This document shows positions 18,299 to 26,957 of a DNA stretch of 64,000 nucleotides, piece by piece. The DNA is from an uncultured Porticoccus sp. (GTDB taxonomy: Bacteria; Pseudomonadota; Gammaproteobacteria; Pseudomonadales; Porticoccaceae), in assembly GCF_913061305.1 (NCBI RefSeq), contig NZ_CAJXST010000003.1, forward strand, positions 294,674-358,673. The letters are read 5' to 3'. The notes under the pieces are model-generated. The model saw only the letters and a list, made by a program, of their open reading frames with translations, was not told the origin of the DNA and made no database searches. The position numbers and the translations under genes are program-made. How positions within the stretch are numbered: the first letter of the stretch is position 1; every line of letters begins with the position of its first letter.

Positions 18299-20953
18299 AT
18301 GCGTTCATCACCACCCCATCTGGAAACCACCTGCCCCTACTGCGGGGTTGGCTGTGGTGTATCTGCAAAGTTACGGGACGACAGCATCATCGCCGTATCC
18401 GGCGATAAAACTCACCCCGCCAACTACGGTGCCCTCTGTGTAAAAGGTTCAGCGCTCCACGAAACCATGGGCGACCACGGCCGGCTGCTCTACCCGTCTG
18501 TCAATGGTCAGCGGGTCGACTGGGACACCGCCCTCGATACAGTGGCAAGGCGACTGAACGAGGTTCGCGAGGAACACGGCCCCGGCGCCATCGCCTTTTA
18601 CCTGTCCGGACAATTGCTCACCGAGGACTACTACGTGGCCAACAAGCTGGCCAAGGGCTTTCTGGGCACTGGCAATGTGGATACCAATTCCCGGCTCTGT
18701 ATGTCTTCTGCCGTCGCCAGCTATAAGCGGGCTTTTGGTGCCGATGCAGTACCCTGCAGTTACGAAGACCTGGATCACTGCGATCTGCTGATTCTGGTTG
18801 GCTCCAACGCTGCCTGGACCCACCCGGTACTCTATCGCCGGATGGCCGCTGCCAAAAAACGAAATCCCACCATGCGGGTGGTAGTTATCGACCCACGCCG
18901 CACAGCCAGCTGTGATCTCGCCGACCTCCATTTGCCGATCAGCCCCGGTGCCGATGGCTATTTATTTGTCGGTTTACTGGCGTGGTTACAGCAAACGGGG
19001 GCCAGCCGTTCTGAGTATATAGCGCAGCATACCGAAGGCTATCTGGAAGCGCTGGAAGCCGCCAATGCCATCTCTTTTGCAGAAACGGCCCGCCTGGTCG
19101 GGCTTGAAACGGACGTGCTGGAAACCTTTTACCAATGGTTCGCCGAAACGGACAAAACCATTACCTTCTACTCACAGGGGATCAACCAATCCTCCTCCGG
19201 CACTGACAAGGGCAATGCCATTATCAATTGCCACCTTGCCACCGGAAGAATCGGCAAGATCGGCGCAGGCCCGTTCTCGATTACCGGTCAGCCCAATGCC
19301 ATGGGTGGCCGGGAAGTGGGCGGTCTGGCCAATCAGCTGGCTGCCCATATGGACTACAACCCCGGGGACTTGCGAACCGTGGCCGACTTTTGGGCTACCG
19401 ACCAACTCTGTCAGCAGCCGGGCATGAAAGCAGTGGACCTGTTTGATGCCGTCGCCGACGGCAGGATCAAGGCAATCTGGATTATGGCGACCAATCCGGT
19501 GGTCAGCATGCCGGATGCCAATCGTGTCAGAGAGGCTCTGCAGCGCTGTGAAACCGTGATTGTCTCCGACTGCGTGGCAGCCACAGACACGACCGCCACC
19601 GCCGATATTTTGCTGCCAGCCACCGGTTGGGGCGAGAAAAACGGCACCGTCACAAACTCCGAGCGCCGCATCTCAAGACAGCGAGCACTGATAAAACCCG
19701 TGGGTGAAGCAAAGGACGACTGGTGGATCATGACCCAGGTCGCACAAAGACTTGGGTTCTCGGAGGCGTTTCCCTACCGGTCACCGCGGGATGTGTTTGT
19801 TGAACATGCCGCATTGAGTGGTTTCAGGAACGGGGGCACGCGCATATTCAACATCAGCGGCCTCAGCGAACTGTCTGAACAACAATACAACGATCTCTCA
19901 CCCATCCAATGGCCCGTCACGGCTGAATCTCCCGCGGGAACAACGCGCCTGTTCACTGAGGGCGGGTTCGTGACGGCATCCGGCAAGGCTCGGTTTATCG
20001 CCATTGCGCCCCGTCTACCGGTTCAACCGCTCAGTGTGACCTATCCCTTTGCACTCAATACCGGAAGAATCCGCGACCAGTGGCACACCATGACGCGCAC
20101 CGCCCGCGCCCAACGCCTGCTCAATCATATCGATGCGCCCTTTGTCCTGGTTCACCCGGAAACAGCCCGTACAAATGAACTTGACGACGGAGATTTGGCA
20201 GAAGTGCGCACCGCACATGGGGCCGTCCGGGTCGGCGTGATACTGGATGAAGGCATCGGGAAAAATCAGCTGTTTATGCCGATTCACTGGAACGACCAGT
20301 TCGCCCGTCAGGCTCGCGTTTGCTCAGTGATTGCCCCACTGACCGATCCGGTGTCCGGGCAACCAGAATTCAAATTTACCCCCGCCGCACTGAAAAAAGT
20401 GGCGACACCGGTTTGGGCAATGGTGGTCAGCAGGGAGCCCCTGGAATGCAACGAATTCATCGATTGGTCAATGACGCCACTGACAGATAACAAGGGCTAT
20501 TGCTACCGATTTGCTGCCGCTGAGGGCTTCGACTGGCAAGCCTTTATCAGCCAGCAGGGCTTCACCGGCAACTGCGCCCATTACGCCGATACCGAACATA
20601 GGGACGAGCGTTTTATCTGCTACGAAGGCGCATTGGTACAAATGGCCATCTTCAGTCATCACAGTCTGTCACTGATGCCGGCAACAAGCTGGTTACAGGG
20701 ATTACTCAGCCGGGAGATAACGTCCTCCCCGTGGCAATTGCTGGCAGGGATCGACATGAACCAGCCCGACCGGGGTAAATTGATATGCGCTTGCTTTGAG
20801 GTCGGCGAAAAACAGATCCTGGCAGCCATTGTCGATGGGGCAAATTCCACAAAAGCACTGGGAGAACAACTTAACTGCGGTACCAACTGTGGCTCCTGCA
20901 TACCGGAGCTTAACAAACTGATCAACGAGACCCTGAACGTCGATGCCGCATAG
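18299..20953 (+). CDS. nasA: Assimilatory nitrate reductase catalytic subunit
   Basis: 884-residue molybdenum bis-MGD enzyme that reduces nitrate to nitrite in the cytoplasm; no Tat signal is present. A [4Fe-4S] site is formed by Cys12, Cys15, Cys19 and Cys47 (TCPYCGVGCGV, GALCVKG). The Mo-ligand cysteine is in NTNSRLCMSSAVASYKRAFG. MoCo-binding blocks include ATNPVVSMPDANRV and the C-terminal molydopterin-dinucleotide domain (INTGRIRDQWHTMTRT-like region near residue 590). The last 60 residues are a BFD-type [2Fe-2S] domain (ICACFEVGEKQI, NCGTNCGSCIPEL), as in Klebsiella NasA, so electrons would come from the FAD protein at 14138. A strong terminator follows. Confidence 0.96.
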   Translation: MRSSPPHLETTCPYCGVGCGVSAKLRDDSIIAVSGDKTHPANYGALCVKGSALHETMGDHGRLLYPSVNGQRVDWDTALDTVARRLNEVREEHGPGAIAFYLSGQLLTEDYYVANKLAKGFLGTGNVDTNSRLCMSSAVASYKRAFGADAVPCSYEDLDHCDLLILVGSNAAWTHPVLYRRMAAAKKRNPTMRVVVIDPRRTASCDLADLHLPISPGADGYLFVGLLAWLQQTGASRSEYIAQHTEGYLEALEAANAISFAETARLVGLETDVLETFYQWFAETDKTITFYSQGINQSSSGTDKGNAIINCHLATGRIGKIGAGPFSITGQPNAMGGREVGGLANQLAAHMDYNPGDLRTVADFWATDQLCQQPGMKAVDLFDAVADGRIKAIWIMATNPVVSMPDANRVREALQRCETVIVSDCVAATDTTATADILLPATGWGEKNGTVTNSERRISRQRALIKPVGEAKDDWWIMTQVAQRLGFSEAFPYRSPRDVFVEHAALSGFRNGGTRIFNISGLSELSEQQYNDLSPIQWPVTAESPAGTTRLFTEGGFVTASGKARFIAIAPRLPVQPLSVTYPFALNTGRIRDQWHTMTRTARAQRLLNHIDAPFVLVHPETARTNELDDGDLAEVRTAHGAVRVGVILDEGIGKNQLFMPIHWNDQFARQARVCSVIAPLTDPVSGQPEFKFTPAALKKVATPVWAMVVSREPLECNEFIDWSMTPLTDNKGYCYRFAAAEGFDWQAFISQQGFTGNCAHYADTEHRDERFICYEGALVQMAIFSHHSLSLMPATSWLQGLLSREITSSPWQLLAGIDMNQPDRGKLICACFEVGEKQILAAIVDGANSTKALGEQLNCGTNCGSCIPELNKLINETLNVDAA

Positions 20954-20985
20954 ATAACAGGGCAAAGCACGTATGACACGACTGG

Positions 20986-21051
20986 TCCCCGGCTACAATC
21001 TGAGCATGGTCGCTTCTCCAGATGCTCGGGTGGTAGTCGGGGATTTATTTT
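20986..21051 (+). terminator. Large terminator at the end of the nitrate operon
   Basis: UCCCCGGCUAC (20986-20996) pairs with GUAGUCGGGGA (21033-21043, one G-U). Inside it a second stem GAGCAU (21002-21007) with AUGCUC (21022-21027) closes the loop. The tract after it reads UUUAUUUUUU. The extended two-step hairpin ends the nrtA-nasA transcript. Confidence 0.8.
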
Positions 21052-21064
21052 TTCGGTAAAAGAC

Positions 21065-21086
21065 AGGCCCTGCGCCGGGCTTTCTG
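21065..21086. terminator. Small terminator-like hairpin next to the SRP RNA gene
   Basis: AGGCCC (21065-21070) and GGGCTT (21077-21082) enclose a 6-nt loop. On the minus strand it lies just after the 3' end of the SRP RNA and is followed by CUGUCUUUU, so it may end that transcript; on the plus strand it is followed by UCU only. Confidence 0.45.
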
Positions 21087-21111
21087 ATTAAGCGAAGTTT
21101 GAAAATAAACT

Positions 21112-21218
<107 letters not shown>

Positions 21219-21371
21219 AGGTCACCATAAAGAATCGGAGTCTTGTACAGAACTCCCGAAGGGTGGGCATTATGGTCCTTCGGAACCGCTATTTCAACCA
21301 CGATCGGGGGCTGGCACTCAATGCCGTCCTTGCCTAACATAGCCAGTCTCCTATTACGTATCGAGCAAGCT

Positions 21372-23012
21372 ATGCCGTTCCTGAAAATGGCCTCTGTCAG
21401 CCTCCTGCTCAGCCTGTTGGTAATGGCCTGTGGTCAGGGGGAGAGCAATACCGCCAGTGGCAACCGACAGGGAATACTCCACCTCGGCAATGGCACTGAT
21501 CCCCAGGAGCTGGATCCGCATATTGTCACGGGGGTTCCCGAGCACAATATTCTTACGGCCCTCCTCGAAGGGCTTGTGCTGAAAGATCCCTCAACACTTG
21601 AGCCTGTTCCCGGTGTGGCTACCCATTGGGAGATCAGCGGCGACGGCAAGCGTTATATATTTTACCTGCGCGATGACGCGCGCTGGTCAAACGGTGACCC
21701 TGTCACAGCCAGAGATTTTGCCTGGTCCTGGTGGCGGGCACTGCAGCCCTCGCTCGGCAATCAATACGCCTATATGCTGTTTGCCATCAAAAATGCGGAG
21801 GCGTATTTCAGACAGGAGGTAAGTGATTTTTCCGCCGTAGGCATCAATGCTGTCGACGACCATACACTGGAGGTTGAGCTTGCCAACCCAACACCCTACT
21901 TCCTGCAATTGCTCGATCACTACAGTTACTTTCCACTGCACCGCGCCACCATTGAAAAATTTGGCCCGCCCGACCAACGCGGCAGCCTCTGGACCAGGCC
22001 CGGCAACTTTGTCGGCAATGGCCCCTTCTCCCTGACCGGATGGCAACTGTTCAAGCGTGTGGTGGTGGAAAAGAATCCCCACTATTGGGATGCTGAAAAC
22101 GTGTCGCTCAATGCCATCCACTTCTATCCCACGGAAAACATCACCACCGAGGAGCGGATGTTTCGCTCCGGGCAACTGCACCGCACCGCCACCGTGCCGA
22201 TCGATAAACTGGCGGTCTATCGGCGGGATCATCCCGGGCTGCTGCACACCCATCCGTATCTCGGCAATTATTTCTATCGCATCAATACCCAGGTGCCACA
22301 CCTCAGCGACAAACGGGTTCGCCGGGCGCTGGCCATGAGCATCGACAGGGAGGCGATTGTCCGGCAGGTCACGAAGGGCGATGAGCTGCCGGCCTACACC
22401 TTTACGCCGCCGGATACGCTGGGCTATACCGCCCCCGATGGCTTTGCCTATGACCCCGAACGGGCGCGGGCACTGCTGGCGGAAGCGGGTTACCCCGGTG
22501 GCGACGGTTTCCCGGTCACCGAGTTACTGTTCAACACCTCAGAGGGACACCATAAAATTGCCGTGGCTGTTCAACAGATGTGGTACAAGGAGCTGGGTAT
22601 CAAGGTGAGTCTCCACAACCAGGACTGGAAAGTGTTTCTTAACTCGGTGGACAGTGGAAACTATGGCATTGCCCGCGCCGGCTGGATTGGCGATTACGTG
22701 GACCCCAACACCTTTCTCGATATGTGGATAACCGACGGCGGCAATAACCGCACCGGCTGGTCCAGTGCCCGCTTCGACCAGCTGATACTGGAGGAAGCAC
22801 CGAGGGCAGAGACCCGCGAGGAGCGCTATCGCCTGATGCGTGAGGCGGAAGCGCTGTTACTGGAGGATATGCCGATTATTCCGATTCATATCTATACCAG
22901 CAAAAGCCTGGTGCATCCCGCACTTAAAGGGCTTGAACCGAATATACTCGACTACACCCTGTACAAAAACCTGTCTCTCGATAAAGATCCGGCTGCAGAG
23001 TTGCCACACTGA
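21372..23012 (+). CDS. oppA: Oligopeptide ABC transporter substrate-binding lipoprotein
   Basis: Solute-binding protein family 5. The frame is open from 21243, but that part covers no known N-terminus; the ATG at 21372 gives a proper lipoprotein signal (MPFLKMASVSLLLSLLVMAC) with lipobox Val-Met-Ala-Cys. The mature part has the expected GTDPQELDPHIVTGVPEHNI start, the LEPVPGVATHWEISGDGKRY block and RRALAMSIDREAIV. Length 546 residues. The upstream SRP RNA gene ends 150 nt before this start on the other strand. The stop overlaps oppB by one base. Substrates are probably peptides (OppA/MppA-like), but binding specificity cannot be read from sequence. Confidence 0.93.
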   Translation: MPFLKMASVSLLLSLLVMACGQGESNTASGNRQGILHLGNGTDPQELDPHIVTGVPEHNILTALLEGLVLKDPSTLEPVPGVATHWEISGDGKRYIFYLRDDARWSNGDPVTARDFAWSWWRALQPSLGNQYAYMLFAIKNAEAYFRQEVSDFSAVGINAVDDHTLEVELANPTPYFLQLLDHYSYFPLHRATIEKFGPPDQRGSLWTRPGNFVGNGPFSLTGWQLFKRVVVEKNPHYWDAENVSLNAIHFYPTENITTEERMFRSGQLHRTATVPIDKLAVYRRDHPGLLHTHPYLGNYFYRINTQVPHLSDKRVRRALAMSIDREAIVRQVTKGDELPAYTFTPPDTLGYTAPDGFAYDPERARALLAEAGYPGGDGFPVTELLFNTSEGHHKIAVAVQQMWYKELGIKVSLHNQDWKVFLNSVDSGNYGIARAGWIGDYVDPNTFLDMWITDGGNNRTGWSSARFDQLILEEAPRAETREERYRLMREAEALLLEDMPIIPIHIYTSKSLVHPALKGLEPNILDYTLYKNLSLDKDPAAELPH

Positions 23013-23947
23013 TGTTGCGCTTTATTCTGAGTCGGTTATTACAGGCCATTCCGGTATTACTGGTGGTTATCACTGCCACTTTCCTGTTGGTGAGATGCGC
23101 GCCGGGCGGCCCGTTCAGCGCGGAAAAGGCAGTGCCGCCGGAAGTGGTCAGGGCGCTGGAGGCCCAGTACCGGCTCGACCAACCCGTCTGGCAACAATAC
23201 CTGAGCTACCTGGGCGATCTCGCCCAGGGGGAATTTGGGCCTTCCTTCCGCTATCCGGGGCGAACTGTCAACGAGTTAATTGCCGGGGGGTTGCCCATCA
23301 CTGCCGAACTGGCATTTTATGCCATGTTGGTGGCTATCCTGATCGGCGTCTGTGCCGGGGTGATAGCGGCACTGCGACCCAATACCCCCCAGGATTACCT
23401 GCCCATGTCGGCGGCTATGCTGGGTATCTGCATGCCCTCTTTTCTGATGGGGCCGTTGCTGGTGCTGATCTTTGGCATCTGGCTGGAATGGCTGCCGGTA
23501 TCCGGTTGGGGCGAGCTCGCCGGTGACAAGCTATTGCCGGCGATTACCCTCGGTACCGGTTACGCCGCCTATATCGCCAGACTGAGTCGCGGTGGCATGC
23601 TGGAGGTGATGTCCCAGGACTATATTCGCACCGCCCGGGCCAAAGGTCTGCCGGAACGGGTGGTGGTGCTGAAACACGCCCTGCGCGGCGGACTGATACC
23701 CGTGGTGGCCTTTCTCGGCCCGGCATTTGCGGGACTGCTGAGCGGTTCCTTTGTGGTCGAAACCATCTTCCAGATACCCGGTCTGGGTCGATTTTATGTG
23801 CAGGCAGCTTTCAACCGCGACTACACCATGATTCTCGGTACAACGGTTTTTTTCGCGACGCTGATCGTCCTGTTTAATCTGTTATCCGATATTGTTGCCG
23901 TGTGGATCAATCCAAAATTGCGCCACCAACTGAGCAGGTCCCGCTGA
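23012..23947 (+). CDS. oppB: Oligopeptide ABC transporter permease
   Basis: 311-residue inner-membrane permease of the OppB/DppB type. It begins MLRFILSRLLQAIPVLLVV with the family's N-terminal helix and RLDQPVWQQYLSYLGDLAQGEFG. The coupling loop reads SQDYIRTARAKGLPERVVVLKHAL. It starts on the last base of the oppA stop codon and its own stop overlaps oppC (TGATG), indicating translational coupling. Confidence 0.95.
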   Translation: MLRFILSRLLQAIPVLLVVITATFLLVRCAPGGPFSAEKAVPPEVVRALEAQYRLDQPVWQQYLSYLGDLAQGEFGPSFRYPGRTVNELIAGGLPITAELAFYAMLVAILIGVCAGVIAALRPNTPQDYLPMSAAMLGICMPSFLMGPLLVLIFGIWLEWLPVSGWGELAGDKLLPAITLGTGYAAYIARLSRGGMLEVMSQDYIRTARAKGLPERVVVLKHALRGGLIPVVAFLGPAFAGLLSGSFVVETIFQIPGLGRFYVQAAFNRDYTMILGTTVFFATLIVLFNLLSDIVAVWINPKLRHQLSRSR

Positions 23948-24831
23948 TGGTAAATCCCCTATCAGCAGCTTCAGCTCCGGAAAAAGGGACGTCGCTCTGG
24001 CGCGATGGCTGGGTGCGGTTGCGCAAAAACCACCTGGCCTTGTTTGGCCTCGCTGTCATGGTGTTTTTCTGTGTCATCGCACTGCTGACACCCTGGATAG
24101 CCCCCTACGGTTACGAGCAGCAGAATCTGCAACTGGGGGCCTCACCGCCGTCGGCAGCACACTGGCTGGGCACGGATATCTTTGGCCGGGATATGCTGAC
24201 CCGCATCATGTACGGCAGTCGCGTCTCTCTGCTGGTGGGCTTTGTTGCCACTGCAGTAGCTCTGGTCATCGGTGTGCTCTGGGGCACCGTGGCCGGCTAT
24301 GCCGGTGGTCGCGTCGATGCCGTGATGATGCGGCTGGTGGATATCCTCTATGCCCTGCCCTTTATGATTTTCATTGTGCTGCTCATGGTGGTATTCGGCC
24401 GCAATATTCTATTGCTGTTCCTGGCGATTGGTGCAGTGGAATGGCTCACCATGGCGCGTATTGTCCGGGGGCAGGTACAGAATCTGCGCCATCAGGAATT
24501 TATTGAAGCCGCCTTTTCGATGGGCCTGTCCCGCTGGATTATCATTCGCCGACACCTGATCCCGAATACACTGGGCCCGGTCATTGTCTACACTACTCTG
24601 ACCATTCCCAATGTGATGCTGCTGGAGGCCTTCCTCAGTTTTCTCGGGCTGGGTATCCAACCGCCCCAGAGTTCCTGGGGATTACTGATTTCTCACGGTG
24701 TCGAGAGCATGGAAGAATACCCCTGGTTGCTGATCTTCCCGGGGCTCGCATTATCCATCACCCTGTTCGCACTCAACTTCCTGGGTGATGGCCTGCGGGA
24801 TGCACTGGACCCCAAAGCATCAAAAGATTGA
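23947..24831 (+). CDS. oppC: Oligopeptide ABC transporter permease
   Basis: 294 residues from the ATG at 23947, which overlaps the oppB stop codon as TGATG. An upstream in-frame ATG at 23902 would give 309 residues but lies inside oppB without need. The N-terminal region WVRLRKNHLALFGLAVMVFFC matches OppC, then LGTDIFGRDMLTRIMYGSRVSL and the coupling loop EFIEAAFSMGLSRWIIIRRHLIP. The ATPases of this system are not next in line; the fused OppDF gene is 5.1 kb downstream. Confidence 0.94.
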   Translation: MVNPLSAASAPEKGTSLWRDGWVRLRKNHLALFGLAVMVFFCVIALLTPWIAPYGYEQQNLQLGASPPSAAHWLGTDIFGRDMLTRIMYGSRVSLLVGFVATAVALVIGVLWGTVAGYAGGRVDAVMMRLVDILYALPFMIFIVLLMVVFGRNILLLFLAIGAVEWLTMARIVRGQVQNLRHQEFIEAAFSMGLSRWIIIRRHLIPNTLGPVIVYTTLTIPNVMLLEAFLSFLGLGIQPPQSSWGLLISHGVESMEEYPWLLIFPGLALSITLFALNFLGDGLRDALDPKASKD

Positions 24832-25239
24832 GGGGGAATAAACAACAGATTATTGGGTATTTTGAATCCGGTTTTTAATCGTTTTACAGCTCGAGCCCTC
24901 ATAAACACGCAACAGAAACGGATTATTGCGAAGGTGGGTTAAAAATATCTCCAGTATATTTTGACGAACTTGACAGTTCAGGGAAGACTGCTGTATTGGA
25001 TATGGATACCATGGAAAAAATCTGGCAGTCTTTATTTGGCAGTATTGCCGCCAGATCCGGTTAAGACTGAAGCTTTAGAAGCCTTATTTATACAATTCGG
25101 CAACGGCGAAATAGCAGCAATCGATACAGGGGAAAATGCCGTGAATATGGCCGATCAGGCTGGAATCAAACCGAATGAATTTCATGTTGATTTGAATTCA
25201 GCCTGGGTGCCGATCCCATCAAACAACAGGAGCATCCCT
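24832..25239 (+). other. 408-nt gap with a possible decayed reading frame
   Basis: No gene is recognisable. The porin frame stays open back to 24961, but the part before the ATG at 25240 has no start signal or similarity I know. In another frame, 24930-25060 encodes a protein-like stretch containing SPVYFDELDSSGKTAVLDMD and ending IAARSG-stop; it has no good start and may be a relic. No clear promoter was found. Confidence 0.35.
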
Positions 25240-26496
25240 ATGACTGGCCGGTTACGCGTCTGCATGATGCTTTTCGTATTTGCCTGTGTCTGTAGTGGTG
25301 GTGCGGTGGCCGCAACCGAGCATAAACGCCCGTTATTGTCGATCCACGGCTATGGCACACTGGGGGTTGTCCATTCCAGCGACGATAACGCCGATTACGT
25401 CGTAGACGTCTTTCGTCCCAATGGTGCCGGGCACACCCAGTCCTGGAGCGGGGCTGCCGATAGCCGGCTGGGTCTGCAGGTAACGGCTGAGATTACGCCG
25501 AAGTTATCCGCGGTATGGCAGGTCATTTCCGAACAACGTTACGACAACAGCTATCACCCCACCACCGAGTGGGCCAATCTCAAATACCAGTTTACGCCGA
25601 ATTTTGCTGTGCGGGTCGGCCGGTTTGTACAGCCTACCTTTCTGTTTGCTGACACCCGCAAGGTGGCTTACACCTACCCCTGGGTGCGGCCTCCAACCGA
25701 GGTGTACAATCTGGTGCCGGTATCCCATAACGATGGTATCGCCGTTTCACATCGAATGCAGTTTGGCGAGATTGTGCAGACCCTGGAAGCCGCGTATGGC
25801 AATTTGGACACCAACTCCCCGGATCGGATCGGCGGTGGTGGGGAAATCCAGGCCGAGGATACGTTTTCCGCGATGGCTACCACGGAATACGGGGCGGTCA
25901 TCTTGCGCATCAGCTACTTTCAGACCCATTTGACCGTTACGCCCTTGGGCCCACTGTTCGATACCTTTCGGCAGTTCGGCTCCGAAGGGGTTGCTATCGC
26001 GGAGCGTTATGACCCTGACGGCGACCTTCTGGAGTTTGTCAGTATCGGCGTCAAATACGATCCCGGCCGATGGTTTGCCATCGGCGAATGGGGCATGGAG
26101 GACACCCACAACGCGCTGGGGAAGAGCACTGCCTGGTATCTCAGTGGCGGCTACCGCTTCGGATCTGTTACACCCTACGTCACTTTTGCCAAGCTGAATT
26201 ACACGGATATGACAGCCGACCCCGGTTTGACCCTGTCATCCTTGCCGCCAGAACTGGCAGGCCCCGCTACAGAGCTCAACGCCGCGCTCAACGACATTCT
26301 CGGTGGTGCAGCGGCCCAGGAAACCATCACTTTGGGGCTGCGTTGGGATTTTATGAGAAACGTCGCTTTCAAGATGCAATATGAGTTCATCGACCGTGAC
26401 CAGGGTTCGCCGGGCACCTTTGGTAACCTTCAGCCGGGATTCAAGCCGGGTGGAGAAGCGGATTTGTTCAGCGCCTCGATCAACTTTGTCTTCTGA
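25240..26496 (+). CDS. Outer-membrane porin-like protein
   Basis: 418 residues from the ATG at 25240, supported by AGGAG at 25228-25232 and a signal peptide (MTGRLRVCMMLFVFACVCSGGAVAA). The mature protein is a predicted beta-barrel: SIHGYGTLGVVHSSDD, LGLQVTAEITPKLSAVWQVI and VRVGRFVQPTFLFADTRKV are typical first strands of general porins, and it ends in Phe (SINFVF). The gene is 10 nt upstream of a small periplasmic-binding protein, probably in the same transcript. Unlike the porin at 7268, no AAUGAA leader precedes it. Substrate unknown. Confidence 0.83.
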   Translation: MTGRLRVCMMLFVFACVCSGGAVAATEHKRPLLSIHGYGTLGVVHSSDDNADYVVDVFRPNGAGHTQSWSGAADSRLGLQVTAEITPKLSAVWQVISEQRYDNSYHPTTEWANLKYQFTPNFAVRVGRFVQPTFLFADTRKVAYTYPWVRPPTEVYNLVPVSHNDGIAVSHRMQFGEIVQTLEAAYGNLDTNSPDRIGGGGEIQAEDTFSAMATTEYGAVILRISYFQTHLTVTPLGPLFDTFRQFGSEGVAIAERYDPDGDLLEFVSIGVKYDPGRWFAIGEWGMEDTHNALGKSTAWYLSGGYRFGSVTPYVTFAKLNYTDMTADPGLTLSSLPPELAGPATELNAALNDILGGAAAQETITLGLRWDFMRNVAFKMQYEFIDRDQGSPGTFGNLQPGFKPGGEADLFSASINFVF

Positions 26497-26506
26497 GGCG
26501 GAAACT

Positions 26507-26941
26507 ATGAATCGATTCATGAAAAGTCCGCTGGGTATGATCGCCGCACTGATGTTGAGTCTGAATACCGGGGCGACAGAGGCCGACGTGGTTGCTGTGG
26601 TTTCTGCGAACAATCCGGTCAACTCCCTGAGCCGTATTGAACTGATCAATATTTTTCTCGGCAAATCCGCCCAATTCCCCGACGGCACACCGGCTACACC
26701 GATAGACCTGCACGAGACGGCTCCGGACCGGCAAGTGTTTTACGCCAAATTCGACAATAAGTCTGCCGCCCAGATCAAGGCCTATTGGTCAAAGATGATT
26801 TTCACTGGCCGCGGTCGGCCACCGCAGACGGTAGCGGACGGCGAAGCACTCAGACAGCTGGTGGCGAAGGATCCCAACGCCATCGGTTACCTGGATGAAG
26901 CATTGGTTGACGGCAGTATCAAAGTCTTGACCGTGAATTAG
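26507..26941 (+). CDS. Small PstS-like periplasmic-binding protein
   Basis: 144 residues with a signal peptide (about residues 1-26, ending near TGATEA). The fold is that of the PBP-like family related to phosphate-binding PstS: VVSANNPVNSLSRIELINIFLG near the N-terminus, IDLHETAPDRQVFYAKFDN, then YWSKMIFTGRGRPPQTVADG and DPNAIGYLDEALVDGSIKVL. At this size only one lobe-equivalent core is present, as in many stand-alone members of the family. It follows the porin by 10 nt and converges with the GGDEF/EAL gene (16 nt between stops). It may act as a ligand sensor or scavenger; the ligand is not known. Confidence 0.82.
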   Translation: MNRFMKSPLGMIAALMLSLNTGATEADVVAVVSANNPVNSLSRIELINIFLGKSAQFPDGTPATPIDLHETAPDRQVFYAKFDNKSAAQIKAYWSKMIFTGRGRPPQTVADGEALRQLVAKDPNAIGYLDEALVDGSIKVLTVN

Positions 26942-26957
26942 CCTGCATTGACTGGTG

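Noticed and set aside
21243..21371. N-terminal extension of oppA
   Set aside because: It would put 43 residues before the lipoprotein signal peptide; the ATG at 21372 explains the lipobox.
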